A DNA stretch of 64,000 nucleotides from Conexibacter sp. CPCC 206217 (GTDB lineage Bacteria; Actinomycetota; Thermoleophilia; Solirubrobacterales; Solirubrobacteraceae): contig NZ_JAUTDO010000002.1 in assembly GCF_030646165.1 (NCBI RefSeq), positions 1 to 64,000 on the forward strand, read 5' to 3'. Position 1 is the first letter of the stretch; each line of letters starts with the position of its first letter. Below the pieces are notes generated by a model, which made no database searches, was not told the DNA's origin, and worked only from the letters and a program-made list of their open reading frames with translations. Below, one piece after another: positions 9,901 to 16,601 of the stretch. Position numbers and translations under genes: made by a program.

Positions 9901-10189
9901 GCGCCGTCGCGTCGTCGCCCGCGGTGAAGGAGAGATGCTGCGGATCGGCGTGCGTGTAGTCGAACGTGTCCGGCTTCAGCAGCACCTTGACCGGGAAGGC
10001 GGCGAGCGTGCTCGTCACCGACGACGGTGCCTGCACGACCATCTGCATGCGCTCCGGCGCGCTCGCAACCAGCCATCCTGGAGGTGCGCTCGACGATCCG
10101 AGCGCGACGGCGCCTGCGGCTCCGAGGATGGCGACCAACGCTGCCGCGGCCGCGGCAGCGATGATCCGGGCGAGCCGGGATGCACGCAT
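3956..10189 (-). CDS. Giant secreted protein: DUF2341/LamG domains, metallophosphoesterase, repeat domains
   Basis: The 2077-residue product starts at ATG 10189 after a good ribosome site (GAGAAGGA). Order: signal peptide (to about residue 33); two copies of a DUF2341 plus LamG-like module (about 45-350 and 390-710, each with the segment DQYSGAHPGEQFSMLIYRGH); two Ig-like repeats; a calcineurin-like metallophosphoesterase (about 1090-1400) with TDTQ, GDIV, EGNHDL, ATHEY and SGHVWPSE; then six Ig-like repeats carrying YQWLLDG and ending in a basic tail. Compared with canonical phosphoesterases the first DxH is DTQ and the last GHxH is GHVW, so metal binding may differ. It probably acts outside the cell on a phosphorylated or glycan polymer; the substrate is unknown. 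AGA codons are abundant. A sorting signal is not visible. Confidence 0.85.
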   Translation of the reverse strand: MRASRLARIIAAAAAAALVAILGAAGAVALGSSSAPPGWLVASAPERMQMVVQAPSSVTSTLAAFPVKVLLKPDTFDYTHADPQHLSFTAGDDATALPYEVEQWDPNGTSTVWVKLPALSAAAANLDVYFGDGAPQNATSAAGVWDGHYVAVNHFDAASTTQRDSTSNGFDGTLEGSDAATTGPGQVGQVGGLAVALNGTDGDVDFGTSIGATVSDYTFSTTVDVTDAMLADTKYHLVGGRDQYSGAHPGEQFSMLIYRGHVYASQYPARNTPNTDAASAITAGWHTFTVSYDSTARTLRLFVDGALAETLTGVPALPTGDPLAHFLLGAYTRNVDTGTTTNTAFTYDEFRLSDEVRSADWIAADQLAQTDQLVTAAHWQTQDDVTTTDPTDPTDPTTPSGGPSDWQVPSAERRLQVAVQAPGVGGAVTNFPVLVQFDTSNFDYGAAAPDHLVFLAEGDDTPLPYEIERWNTHGASTAWVKFPSLDSTAKTLNLYYDGTPLNTTDATDVWEAGYATVNHFASDEGTLDDSTQNGWRGTAATGAGQYQQETGSRTYGFTLNGTDGAIDFGAAIGADLEHYTYSATVNVTSAMVTDSTYHQIGGRDQYSGAHPGEQFSMLIYRGHAYASLYNGSGTVSTSQADADSAVTAGWHTFTQTYDGAALRLYVDGTLAESAATTATVNHADLIHFLLGTYTANAGSSTFTPFTYDEMRISDTVRSADWIKAEYLAQSNQLATPAATSQTQNGNVLLSVTAPGASATVGSAMTLTGTVDQPATVTYKLDAGDEVSLGSVSGAFSAPISGLSDGDHHLTVTATGAGEGNTTTRTIDFTSDATAPQIVFNTPHDGQKFGVHQSFRLDVATSDPSGVASTTLKIDGASYADGDTIGSDDLTPGAHTLVVTAADRLDNSTSREIGFSTGAEASFSGVTPADGAKGLDPAHTTLGITATSALGGSFDLAFKRGYVADAADGGIDGVAQGSSANAQPGRDGGDAVVDASGIDARDDGSSLVTGSTDAYPFQRFDVKVPASLGSSRFTPKWSGSVPAGERAALSVWNKTTRAWQLLDSATGDGDRMTLSGDATVADTVTDGKAQLLVQDAPVSAFGNSSDTLKTAWVTDTQFYSESNPRTFDAETQWVLDHNDAAAAADQIRYGFLTGDIVNAAGQGFQWTNASPAMQRWDDAGFPYGIVEGNHDLTVCNYTSSNGCGPSDAQNSQLPAYATYQSYFGADRYAANPWYGGSQFDNAQHYDVLSTPKADYLFVYLDLYLTPDEITWANQVIRSHPNANVILATHEYTEQNGSYVTEQPLAGVGIGQRIYNQIAAPNRNVIAVFSGHVWPSEHRQTKDLGNGRVLDEILYDPQSQPNQGNGWMATVDFDTANQTITKREFSVTNAALGNNYMGNESQANFTIPMNVTAPDRSLSTDYVAVSALGSDTIGEAHDVASGAPATVAVPPSLLRIGEPFAWYVTATDDDGAVTTSPLYQLTPAAAFDSTVVQITGTPKQGQTLSADTSGFSPQADAYTYRWNADGTAIDGQTDATLRLTAGMVGRAITVSVHATKADYADADAQSAAVTVVDGDFTPGELSVDGDARVGRTVSAQLDGWDPQPAAGDVRYQWLLDGSAIQGATSATYAIPADQVGKALSVRIAIDGVYGGLQTTSAGVAIRAGTLGAGNAPTVGGTAKVGKTVTAEPGSSDPADDGHPSYQWLLGGQPIAGQTQPTYAVKPSDANAALRVRVTHHKAGYGDLDVDSAAVTVAKGDFAAGSPTISGPVKVGEQVSAVAGAWSPNPESVTYQWLLDGQAVSGATAATYTIAAAGNGHRLSVAVSVHATGYADGSATSDEQKVAAGTLLASTDPTMRGTFQVGETIGATAGTWSHDARTTGYQWLLDGQPIAGATAASYTLPASAAGHWLSVQLTAEADGYAPAIATSQSMSIASAPAPAGPTPPSGGDPSGPSAPPAGTPLASGSREAAMKPLTRPSRFVVSGSKRVGTTLEVKVAKGKWPAHTTLRYQWYAGGKKIRGATKPSYKVAAKYRGKRLTVKVTGSRKGFRSITVTVAAGKVAAAVKASARRRDAAKGKAATK

Positions 10190-10361
10190 GAAGAGGTCCT
10201 TCTCAAGGGGAAGAGGCGGGGCTGCCTCGCACGCCGACACAGGAGGAATGCGGCGTGAGGTCTCTCATTTCACCCCCGCCCCCATACATCGTTGTGATGG
10301 AGCTGTGAAGTAACGGTGACGGCCGATTCACAGACCGGACCCGCGGCTGTCGCGAGCGGGC

Positions 10362-11432
10362 TCACCCAGCGGCGCCGACCATCCTGCGCGGCGATCTGCC
10401 GGCGACGGCGTCTGCGAGCTGCGGCGTGAGGTGCTCCAGCACGTACTCCAGCGCCAGCGGCGTGTCGAAGTACATCGCGCCGGCGAGCGTCCCGTCGGTG
10501 AAGACCGCTCTGCTGTCCGCCACCGCTCTGAGCGTCTCGAACGTCGGCACCTTCTCCAGCGCGGCGATGTCGGACGCTCTCTCGGTCGCGAACACCATCA
10601 CGTCGGCGTCGAGCACGTCGATGCGCTCCTCGGAGACGCCGACCTGCTCGCCGCGTCTCTGGATCAGCGGCGTCAGTCTCGGGTTGATCGTGAAGCCGAG
10701 CATCGTCAGGAAGTCGGTGCTGAGCCCGTCGGGGTAGGCGTAGATCATCCCGTCGTAGAAGCCGTTCTGGCTGAACGTGACGGTCTTGCCGGCGAACTGC
10801 GGATGCGCTCTGGCGGCGCTCGCGTAGTCGGCTCTGACCTGCTCGATCAGCGCGCGGCCCTCCGCGGGCTTGCCGAGCGCGGCCGCGACCAGCTCGACCT
10901 GCTGGTACCACGGCGAGAAGTACTCGGTGCTGCCTCTGCCGGAGGCGACCGTCGGCGCGAGCTTGGAGAGCTTCTCGTAGTCGTCGCGCTTGAGCCCGGC
11001 GTTGACGCCGATGATCAGATCGGGTCGCAGCGCGGCGATCCGCTCGTACTCGATCCCGTCGGCGTTGGAGAGGACCTCCGGTCTGGCGTCGCCGAGCGCC
11101 GCTCTCGCCCACGGCCAGACGGCGTAGGGCTGTTCGCCGTACCACTCGGTCGTCGCGATCGGCGTGTGGCCGAGCGCGAGCACGGTGTCCTGCTCGGTCA
11201 GGCCGACCGTCACGATCCGTCTCGGCGCTGACGGGACGGTCGTGGTGCCGAACTTGTGCTCGACGGTGGCGGGGAACGCGCCGGCTGCGGCGTCGGCCGT
11301 CGTGCTGCCGGCCGTCGTGCCGGCGGGGGTGTCAGAGGACGAGGATCCTTCGTCCGAACCGCAGGCGGCGAGCGCTAGGGTCGCGACAAGCGCGACGACG
11401 ACGAGCAATAAGGGACGCTTGACGGACATCAT
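10362..11432 (-). CDS. Iron-siderophore ABC transporter substrate-binding lipoprotein
   Basis: A 356-residue FecB/FhuD-type (periplasmic-binding class III) protein. Residues 1-24 form a lipoprotein signal ending in the lipobox LAAC, then a Ser/Thr-rich linker and the domain with APRRIVTVGLTEQDTVLALG and ALRPDLIIGV. It would capture ferric siderophores at the cell surface and hand them to the permeases encoded divergently at 11494-13654. Two ATG codons lie in tandem (11432 and 11429). No Shine-Dalgarno is present; the start overlaps an iron box and sits six bases after TAGGGT, suggesting a leaderless, iron-repressed message. AGA codons are common. Confidence 0.92.
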   Translation of the reverse strand: MMSVKRPLLLVVVALVATLALAACGSDEGSSSSDTPAGTTAGSTTADAAAGAFPATVEHKFGTTTVPSAPRRIVTVGLTEQDTVLALGHTPIATTEWYGEQPYAVWPWARAALGDARPEVLSNADGIEYERIAALRPDLIIGVNAGLKRDDYEKLSKLAPTVASGRGSTEYFSPWYQQVELVAAALGKPAEGRALIEQVRADYASAARAHPQFAGKTVTFSQNGFYDGMIYAYPDGLSTDFLTMLGFTINPRLTPLIQRRGEQVGVSEERIDVLDADVMVFATERASDIAALEKVPTFETLRAVADSRAVFTDGTLAGAMYFDTPLALEYVLEHLTPQLADAVAGRSPRRMVGAAG

Positions 11433-11445
11433 TAGGCTACCCTAA
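11432..11445. promoter_or_regulatory. IdeR/DtxR-type iron box between the siderophore binding protein and permease genes
   Basis: TTAGGCTACCCTAA matches the last 14 bases of the 19-base IdeR/DtxR consensus (TTAGGTTAGGCTAACCTAA) with one mismatch and is itself an inverted repeat TTAGG-N4-CCTAA. It overlaps the start codon and -10 region of the binding-protein gene and lies about 50 bases before the permease GTG. Iron-loaded repressor would block transcription both ways. Confidence 0.8.
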
Positions 11446-11493
11446 CAAACGTGCTCGAGTGCAACGAACTCGTCCGCGTGCCCTGACTGTCCC

Positions 11494-12531
11494 GTGAGCC
11501 TCGCCGTTCCCGTCACATCCCAATCGCGCGCAGGTCGCAGCCGCGCGGTCGCCGGCTTGGGGCTCGCTGTCAGCGTCGCGCTGCTCGCCGTCGCCGCCGC
11601 GCTCAGCCTCGCGGTCGGCGCGAGATCGATCCCGCTCGCCGACGTCGTCGACGCGCTGCTGCACGGCGGCAGCTCGGCGGAGGCGGAGATCGTGCGCGAC
11701 ATCCGCGTGCCGCGCACGCTGCTCGGGATCGCGGTCGGCGCGTCGATCGGCGTCGCAGGCGCGCTGATGCAGGCGCTGACGCGCAACCCGCTCGCCGATC
11801 CGGGCCTGCTCGGCGTCAACGCCGGCGCGTCCGCCGCGGTCGTGATCGCGCTCTCGCTCGGGCTCTCCGGCGCCACCGGCTCGATCTGGTTCGCGTTCGC
11901 CGGCGCGGCGCTGGCGTCGATCGCCGTCTATGCGATCGGCGGCGCCGGGCGCGGCGGCGCGACGCCGGTGCGCCTGGCGCTCGCCGGCACCGCGCTGACG
12001 GCGGCGCTGACGGCGCTGATCTACGGCATCGCGCTCGGCGACGCGAGACTGCTGCAGCAATACAACTTCTGGTCGGTCGGGTCGCTGAGCGGACGCGGTC
12101 GTGTGCCGCTCGACACGATCCTGCCGTTCCTAGTGGCCGGTGCGGCGCTCGCGATGGTGCTGGCGCGTCCGCTCAACGCGCTCGCGCTGGGCGAGGACTC
12201 GGCGCGCGCGCTCGGCGCCCGTGTCGGGCGCACGCGAATCGGCGGCGCGGTCTCGATCACGCTGCTGTGCGGCGCGGCGACCGCGGCCGCCGGGCCGATG
12301 TACTTCCTCGGCCTCACCGTCCCGCACGCGGGCCGCGCGATCTGCGGTCCCGACCAGCGCTGGGTGCTGGCCTACTCGGCGGTGCTCGGCGCGGCGCTGA
12401 TGCTCGTCGCGGACGTGATCGGCCGCGTGCTCGTGCGGCCGGCCGAACTGCCCGTCGGCGTGATGGTCGCCGTGATCGGCGCCCCGGTCTTCATCGCGCT
12501 GGTGCGGCGCAAGCGGATCGCGGCGCTGTGA
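11494..12531 (+). CDS. FecCD-family iron-siderophore permease 1
   Basis: A 345-residue, strongly hydrophobic protein with about nine to ten membrane segments. FecCD signatures are VRDIRVPRTLLGIAVGASIG, GALMQALTRNPLADPGLLG and, near the C-terminus, AELPVGVMVAVIGAPVFI, the loop that contacts the ATPase. It forms the membrane channel with the second permease. The start is GTG 11494. The gene is first in a three-gene operon and is divergent from the binding protein across the iron box. Confidence 0.92.
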   Translation: MSLAVPVTSQSRAGRSRAVAGLGLAVSVALLAVAAALSLAVGARSIPLADVVDALLHGGSSAEAEIVRDIRVPRTLLGIAVGASIGVAGALMQALTRNPLADPGLLGVNAGASAAVVIALSLGLSGATGSIWFAFAGAALASIAVYAIGGAGRGGATPVRLALAGTALTAALTALIYGIALGDARLLQQYNFWSVGSLSGRGRVPLDTILPFLVAGAALAMVLARPLNALALGEDSARALGARVGRTRIGGAVSITLLCGAATAAAGPMYFLGLTVPHAGRAICGPDQRWVLAYSAVLGAALMLVADVIGRVLVRPAELPVGVMVAVIGAPVFIALVRRKRIAAL

Positions 12532-12587
12532 CGACGCTCGCGCGCACCTGCAAGCCGATCGCGGCGCCGTGACGGCGCTCGCGCGCA
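12511..12587 (+). repeat. Imperfect 41-base tandem duplication at the junction of the two permease genes
   Basis: Bases 12511-12546 and 12552-12587 match at 33 of 36 positions with a 41-base period. Copy 1 carries the stop of permease 1 inside a GTGA; copy 2 carries the GTG start of permease 2. Read from the GTG in copy 1, translation ends after 14 codons, because 41 is not a multiple of three. The ancestral junction was probably a simple GTGA overlap. Confidence 0.75.
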
Positions 12588-13654
12588 ATCGAACGCGCTC
12601 GCACCCCCGCACGCGCCCCGCCCCACGCGTCGTGCGGATCGGCGACGCCGTCTCGCTGCGGACGCGCCGCCGGCCGCTCGTCGTCGGCGCTCTGCTGACG
12701 GTCGCGCTCGCGGCGCTGATGGTCGTCGCGATCGGCACCGGCGACTTCCCGATCGGCCCGCGCGGCGTGATCGCCGCGCTGACAGGCGGCAGCGACGCCG
12801 GCACGACCTTCATCGTGCGCGACCTGCGCCTGCCGCGCGCGCTCACCGGCCTGCTCGTCGGCGTCGCGCTCGCGATCTCCGGCGCGATCTTCCAGTCGCT
12901 GACGCGCAACCCGCTCGGCTCGCCGGACCTGATCGGCTTCCAGGACGGCGCGTCCGTCGGCGCGCTCGTCGTGATCACGATCCTCGCGGGGTCGGGCGCC
13001 GCGGTCGCGCTCGGGGCGCTGGCGGGCGGCGCCTTCACGGCGCTGCTCGTCTACGGCCTCGCGTTCGGCCGCCGCGGCACGTCCGGCTACCGCCTGATCC
13101 TGATCGGCATCGCGATCAGCTTCCTGATGGTCGCGGTGATCGACTTCCTGCTGTCGCGCGCCCGCATCGAGGAGGCGCTGGAGGCGACGCGCTGGCTGCT
13201 GGGCTCGCTCAACGGCCGCGACTGGGACGACGTCGTGCCGCTGGCGATCGGGCTCGCCGTCCTGCTGCCGCTGACGGTGCCCGGCGGCCGCGTCCTGCGT
13301 GTCCTGGAGCTGGGCGACGACACCGCGCACGCGCTCGGCGTGCGCGTCGAGCGGGCGCGGCTGGCGCTCGTCGCGCTCGGCGTCGGGCTGGTCGCGCTCT
13401 GCACCGTCGCGGCGGGCCCGATCGGCTTCGTCGCGCTGACGGCGCCGCAGATCGCGCGGCGGCTGACGCGCACCGCCTCGCCGCCGCTGGTCTGCTCGGC
13501 GCTGACCGGCGCGCTGATCGTGCTCGCGGCCGACGTCGCGGCGCAGCGGCTGGTGCCGGGGACGGCGCTGCCCGTCGGCGTGATGACAGGCGCGTTCGGC
13601 GGCTGCTACCTCGCCTGGCTGCTGACGATCGAATGGAAGCGAGGACGCGCATGA
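12569..13654 (+). CDS. FecCD-family iron-siderophore permease 2
   Basis: A 361-residue membrane protein of the BtuC/FecCD family with RDLRLPRALTGLLVGVALA, SLTRNPLGSPDLIGF and TALPVGVMTGAFGGCYLAWL. It has a basic N-terminal extension of about 40 residues before the first membrane segment. It pairs with the upstream permease to form the heterodimeric pore. GTG 12569 lies in the second copy of a 41-base duplication, 37 bases after the upstream stop. The 3' end overlaps the ATPase start by four bases (ATGA). Confidence 0.92.
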   Translation: MTALARNRTRSHPRTRPAPRVVRIGDAVSLRTRRRPLVVGALLTVALAALMVVAIGTGDFPIGPRGVIAALTGGSDAGTTFIVRDLRLPRALTGLLVGVALAISGAIFQSLTRNPLGSPDLIGFQDGASVGALVVITILAGSGAAVALGALAGGAFTALLVYGLAFGRRGTSGYRLILIGIAISFLMVAVIDFLLSRARIEEALEATRWLLGSLNGRDWDDVVPLAIGLAVLLPLTVPGGRVLRVLELGDDTAHALGVRVERARLALVALGVGLVALCTVAAGPIGFVALTAPQIARRLTRTASPPLVCSALTGALIVLAADVAAQRLVPGTALPVGVMTGAFGGCYLAWLLTIEWKRGRA

Positions 13655-14499
13655 GCGACGAGGCGCCGCTGCAGACGCGCGCGGTCACGCTGGCCTACGA
13701 CGGCAACGTCGTCGCCAGCGACCTGACCGTCGCGATCCCGGCCGGCGGCTTCACCGCGATCGTCGGGCCCAACGCCTGCGGCAAGTCGACGCTGCTGCGC
13801 GCGCTCGTGCGGATGCTGAAGCCGCGCGCCGGGTCGGTGCTGCTGGACGGCGGCGAGATCTCGTCGCTGCCGACCAAGCAGGTCGCGCGCCGCGTCGGGC
13901 TGCTGCCGCAGTCCTCGACCGCGCCGGACGGGATCACCGTCGAGGAGCTGGTCGCGCGCGGCCGCCACCCGTACCAGCGGCTGCTGCGGCAGTGGTCGCG
14001 CGAGGATGAGCAGGCGGTCCGCGACGCGCTGCGCCAGACGGCGGTCGAGGATCTCGCGCAGCGGCTCGTCGACGAGCTGTCCGGCGGCCAGCGCCAGCGC
14101 GTCTGGCTTGCGATGGCGTTGGCGCAGTCGACCCCGCTGCTGCTGCTCGACGAGCCGACGACCTTCCTCGACGTCGCGCACCAGATGGAGGTGCTCGACC
14201 TCTGCGCGCAGCTGCACCGGGACGGCCGCACGCTCGTCGCCGTGCTGCACGACCTCAATCACGCCTGCCGCTACGCGACGCACCTGATCGCGATGCGCGA
14301 CGGCGCCGTCGTCGCCGAGGGCGACCCGGCCGAGATCGTCACGGCCGAACTGGTGTCGGAGGTCTTCGGACTCGACTGCCTCGTCGTCCCCTGCCCCGCC
14401 AGCGGCGCGCCGATGATCGTCCCCGCGGCGCGGCCGCAGGAGGCGGCGCGACGACAGGCGCCGGCGCGCGCGCCGGCGCCGCTCAGGCGCTCTTCCTAG
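13651..14499 (+). CDS. Iron-siderophore ABC transporter ATP-binding protein
   Basis: A 282-residue ABC ATPase of the FepC type. Walker A is GPNACGKST, the signature is LSGGQRQR, Walker B is LLLLDEPTTFLD and the H-loop is VLHDLNHA. It powers siderophore-iron import through the two preceding permeases. ATG 13651 overlaps the permease stop (ATGA) and is preceded by GAGGA at good spacing, so it is preferred to the in-frame ATG 13633. The Ala/Pro/Arg-rich last 30 residues are an unusual extension. Confidence 0.93.
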   Translation: MSDEAPLQTRAVTLAYDGNVVASDLTVAIPAGGFTAIVGPNACGKSTLLRALVRMLKPRAGSVLLDGGEISSLPTKQVARRVGLLPQSSTAPDGITVEELVARGRHPYQRLLRQWSREDEQAVRDALRQTAVEDLAQRLVDELSGGQRQRVWLAMALAQSTPLLLLDEPTTFLDVAHQMEVLDLCAQLHRDGRTLVAVLHDLNHACRYATHLIAMRDGAVVAEGDPAEIVTAELVSEVFGLDCLVVPCPASGAPMIVPAARPQEAARRQAPARAPAPLRRSS

Positions 14500-14523
14500 G
14501 ACGCCGCCTGGACGAGCCGCCGC

Positions 14524-15084
14524 TCAGCCGTGCAGGTGGGCGCGCTCGCCGTGGTGGTCGAGGATCGACAGGATCTCGGCCGGGCCGCCGTGGCCGCTCA
14601 TGCTGTGCGGGGTCATCGTGTCGAAGCTCGCGGCGTTGCCCGCGGTCACGAGCAGCTCGCGTCTGCCGAGCTGCAGGCGCACGGTGCCGTCGAGCACGTA
14701 GAACCAGTCGCGGCCGGGATGCACGCGCGCCTCGGGAAGCCGCTCGTGGGCCGGGATGCGCATCTTCGCCACGACGCGCCCGGACGGATCGTCGGGGCGG
14801 GTGAGCAGCCAGAACGTCGATCCGCCCGCCTCGTCGCGGCGCGGGCGGATCACGACGTCGTCCTCCTCCTCGGCGACCAGCTCTTCGACGGTCGTGCCGA
14901 GCGCGCGGGCGAGCGTCACGAGATGGTCGACCGCGATCCGTCGCTGGCCGCTCTCCAGCCGGCTGAGCGTCGACGGCCCGATGTGCGCGCGACGCCCCAG
15001 TTCGTCGAGTGACCAGCCGCGCGCCTTGCGGAGCGTCCGCAGGCGGCGGCGCGCGACGTCCTCCAGCGAGACTTCTTGCGTCAT
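14524..15084 (-). CDS. XRE-family regulator with C-terminal cupin domain
   Basis: A 186-residue protein: an N-terminal helix-turn-helix (residues about 8-65, RGWSLDELGRRAHIGPSTLS, VTLARALGTTVEELV) and a C-terminal cupin (about 100-180, VHPGRDWFYVLDGTVRLQLG) that may bind a small effector. This HTH-cupin layout is common in regulators next to metabolic or resistance genes. It is divergent from a methyltransferase. ATG 15084 has no Shine-Dalgarno but has TAGGAT seven bases upstream, so a leaderless message is likely; it may control itself and its neighbour. Confidence 0.9.
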   Translation of the reverse strand: MTQEVSLEDVARRRLRTLRKARGWSLDELGRRAHIGPSTLSRLESGQRRIAVDHLVTLARALGTTVEELVAEEEDDVVIRPRRDEAGGSTFWLLTRPDDPSGRVVAKMRIPAHERLPEARVHPGRDWFYVLDGTVRLQLGRRELLVTAGNAASFDTMTPHSMSGHGGPAEILSILDHHGERAHLHG

Positions 15085-15125
15085 TGGCAAGATCCTATGC
15101 CATCTGCGCAGGCTGCGACTAGCGT
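15085..15125. promoter_or_regulatory. Divergent promoter and operator between XRE-cupin and methyltransferase genes
   Basis: TGGCA (15085-15089) and TGCCA (15098-15102) form an inverted repeat with a nine-base spacer, overlapping the minus-strand -10 TAGGAT. On the plus strand TAGCGT (15120-15125) lies seven bases before the methyltransferase ATG. Both genes therefore look leaderless and could share one operator. Confidence 0.5.
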
Positions 15126-15132
15126 GGTCTCC

Positions 15133-16071
15133 ATGCCACATCACCGTCCCGACCACAGCGCGCACACGGCCCACCACGCGGGCGCGTTCGACAGCGACCG
15201 CATCGCCGACGCCCTCACGCTGGAGGGCACCCTCGCGGCCGGCGTGACCGACCAGGCGATCGCCCAGTGCGCCGAGCTGTTCGACGCGGGCGACGCCGAG
15301 GTCTGCCGCATCCTCGACCTCGGCTGCGGGCCGGGCGTCGCGACGGTCGCGCTCGCCGCGGCGTTCCCGTCCGCCGCCGTCGTCGCGGTCGACGGCTCCC
15401 GCGCGATGCTCGCCCGCGCCGAGGCCCGTGCCTCACGGCACGGCGCGTCCGCGCGCGTGGAGACCCGCGAACTGGACCTCGACGGCGACTTGGGGGCGCT
15501 CGGCACCTTCGACCTCGCCTGGGCGGGGATGGCGATCCACCACGCCGCCGACGAGGTCGCCGCACTCAGGAGCGTCCGCGCGCTGCTGCGTCCCCACGGC
15601 CTCGTCTGCCTGCTCGAACGCGCGGACCCGATCGTCGTGCGATTGGCCGACGACCTCGGCCGCCCAGGCATCTGGGACCGCGTCCGAGCCGCCCAGTCCG
15701 ACTGGTTCGAGCGCGCGCGCCCGACGCTGCCGGGCGCGCTGAACGCCGACCGCTACCCCGGCATCCTCAACGCCGCAGGCTTCGACGTCGTCGTCTCCCA
15801 GACCTTGGCGGACACCATGACGGCGCCGGACGACGCCGCGACGCGCACGTTCCTCACGAACCAACTGCAGCGAGCGACGCGCAACCTCGCCGACTTCCTC
15901 GCCGCAGCCGACCTCACAGCGCTGCAGGCGTGCGTCGAACCGGCATCGCCGCCGCACGCCGGGGACCGCTGGGCCGGCGCCACGGTCACGACGAGCCGCA
16001 AGCTGTTCATCGCGCGACAACAGGACGATCACCGGACGACCATGACGGTTCGCCAGCACGGAACGGTCTGA
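15133..16071 (+). CDS. Class I SAM-dependent methyltransferase
   Basis: A 312-residue protein with the SAM-binding motif CRILDLGCGPGVATVAL, the acidic loop VVAVDGSRAMLARAEARA and a post-motif WAGMAIHHAADEVAALRSV. It would transfer a methyl group to a small molecule; the substrate is not readable. The His-rich N-terminus (PHHRPDHSAHTAHHAG) resembles small-molecule methyltransferases of this type. It is divergent from, and perhaps controlled by, the XRE-cupin gene. The 3' end overlaps the convergent MMPL remnant by 65 bases, so the last 20 or so residues may be a read-through extension. Confidence 0.88.
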   Translation: MPHHRPDHSAHTAHHAGAFDSDRIADALTLEGTLAAGVTDQAIAQCAELFDAGDAEVCRILDLGCGPGVATVALAAAFPSAAVVAVDGSRAMLARAEARASRHGASARVETRELDLDGDLGALGTFDLAWAGMAIHHAADEVAALRSVRALLRPHGLVCLLERADPIVVRLADDLGRPGIWDRVRAAQSDWFERARPTLPGALNADRYPGILNAAGFDVVVSQTLADTMTAPDDAATRTFLTNQLQRATRNLADFLAAADLTALQACVEPASPPHAGDRWAGATVTTSRKLFIARQQDDHRTTMTVRQHGTV

Positions 16072-16520
16072 CGCGAAGGAGCTTCGCCGCGGTGTCGGGC
16101 AGATACCAGTTCCATCTCCCGAACAGCGAGACGGCGGCCGGCACGAGCAGCGCCCGGACGATCGTGGCATCGAGCAGGATCCCGGCCGCCAGACCGGTCG
16201 CGAGGATCTTGACGTCGACCTGCGGCCCGACCGCGAGCGCGGCGAAGGCGAAGACCTCGTAGTCCATCGACAGGCCGTAGAGGAACGCGAACACCATGAA
16301 GGGGACCCAGGCCGCGATCGAGCCCGTCGCGGCGATCCCCGCGCGAGCAGCAGGAAGGTCAGCAGCGCGATCGCGCCGAGCAGCAGCGGGAACGACCCGT
16401 AGAGCGCGTCGCCGCCGCGGCGCCAGTCCGGCCCCTCCGGCGCGACCACGCCGTGCACGTCGCCGACCCCGGCCTGCGCGGCGCGGACCCGGCCGAGCAC
16501 CGCGCTTCTAGGGCGCTGGC
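16007..16520 (-). pseudogene. Decayed MMPL-family transporter (C-terminal remnants)
   Basis: Reading on the minus strand, one frame gives GSFPLLLGAIALLTFLLLAR, then the frame shifts near 16340 and continues as GSIAAWVPFMVFAFLYGLSM, DYEVF, AFAALAVGPQVDVKILATG and VRALLVPAAVSLFGRWNW. These are signatures of the last membrane block of MMPL lipid/drug exporters. Where intact members have about 40 residues between LLLAR and GSIA, and about 35 between DYEVF and AFAALAVGP, this copy has almost none. The gene has thus suffered at least two deletions and a frameshift, and no N-terminal half exists. Confidence 0.75.
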
Positions 16521-16601
16521 GGCGACCGCCGCAGCGCACCTCGACACGCGCGTGCGGCGTGCATCGCTTGAACGTAGCGCCGCGCGTGGCATCGTGAGAG
16601 G

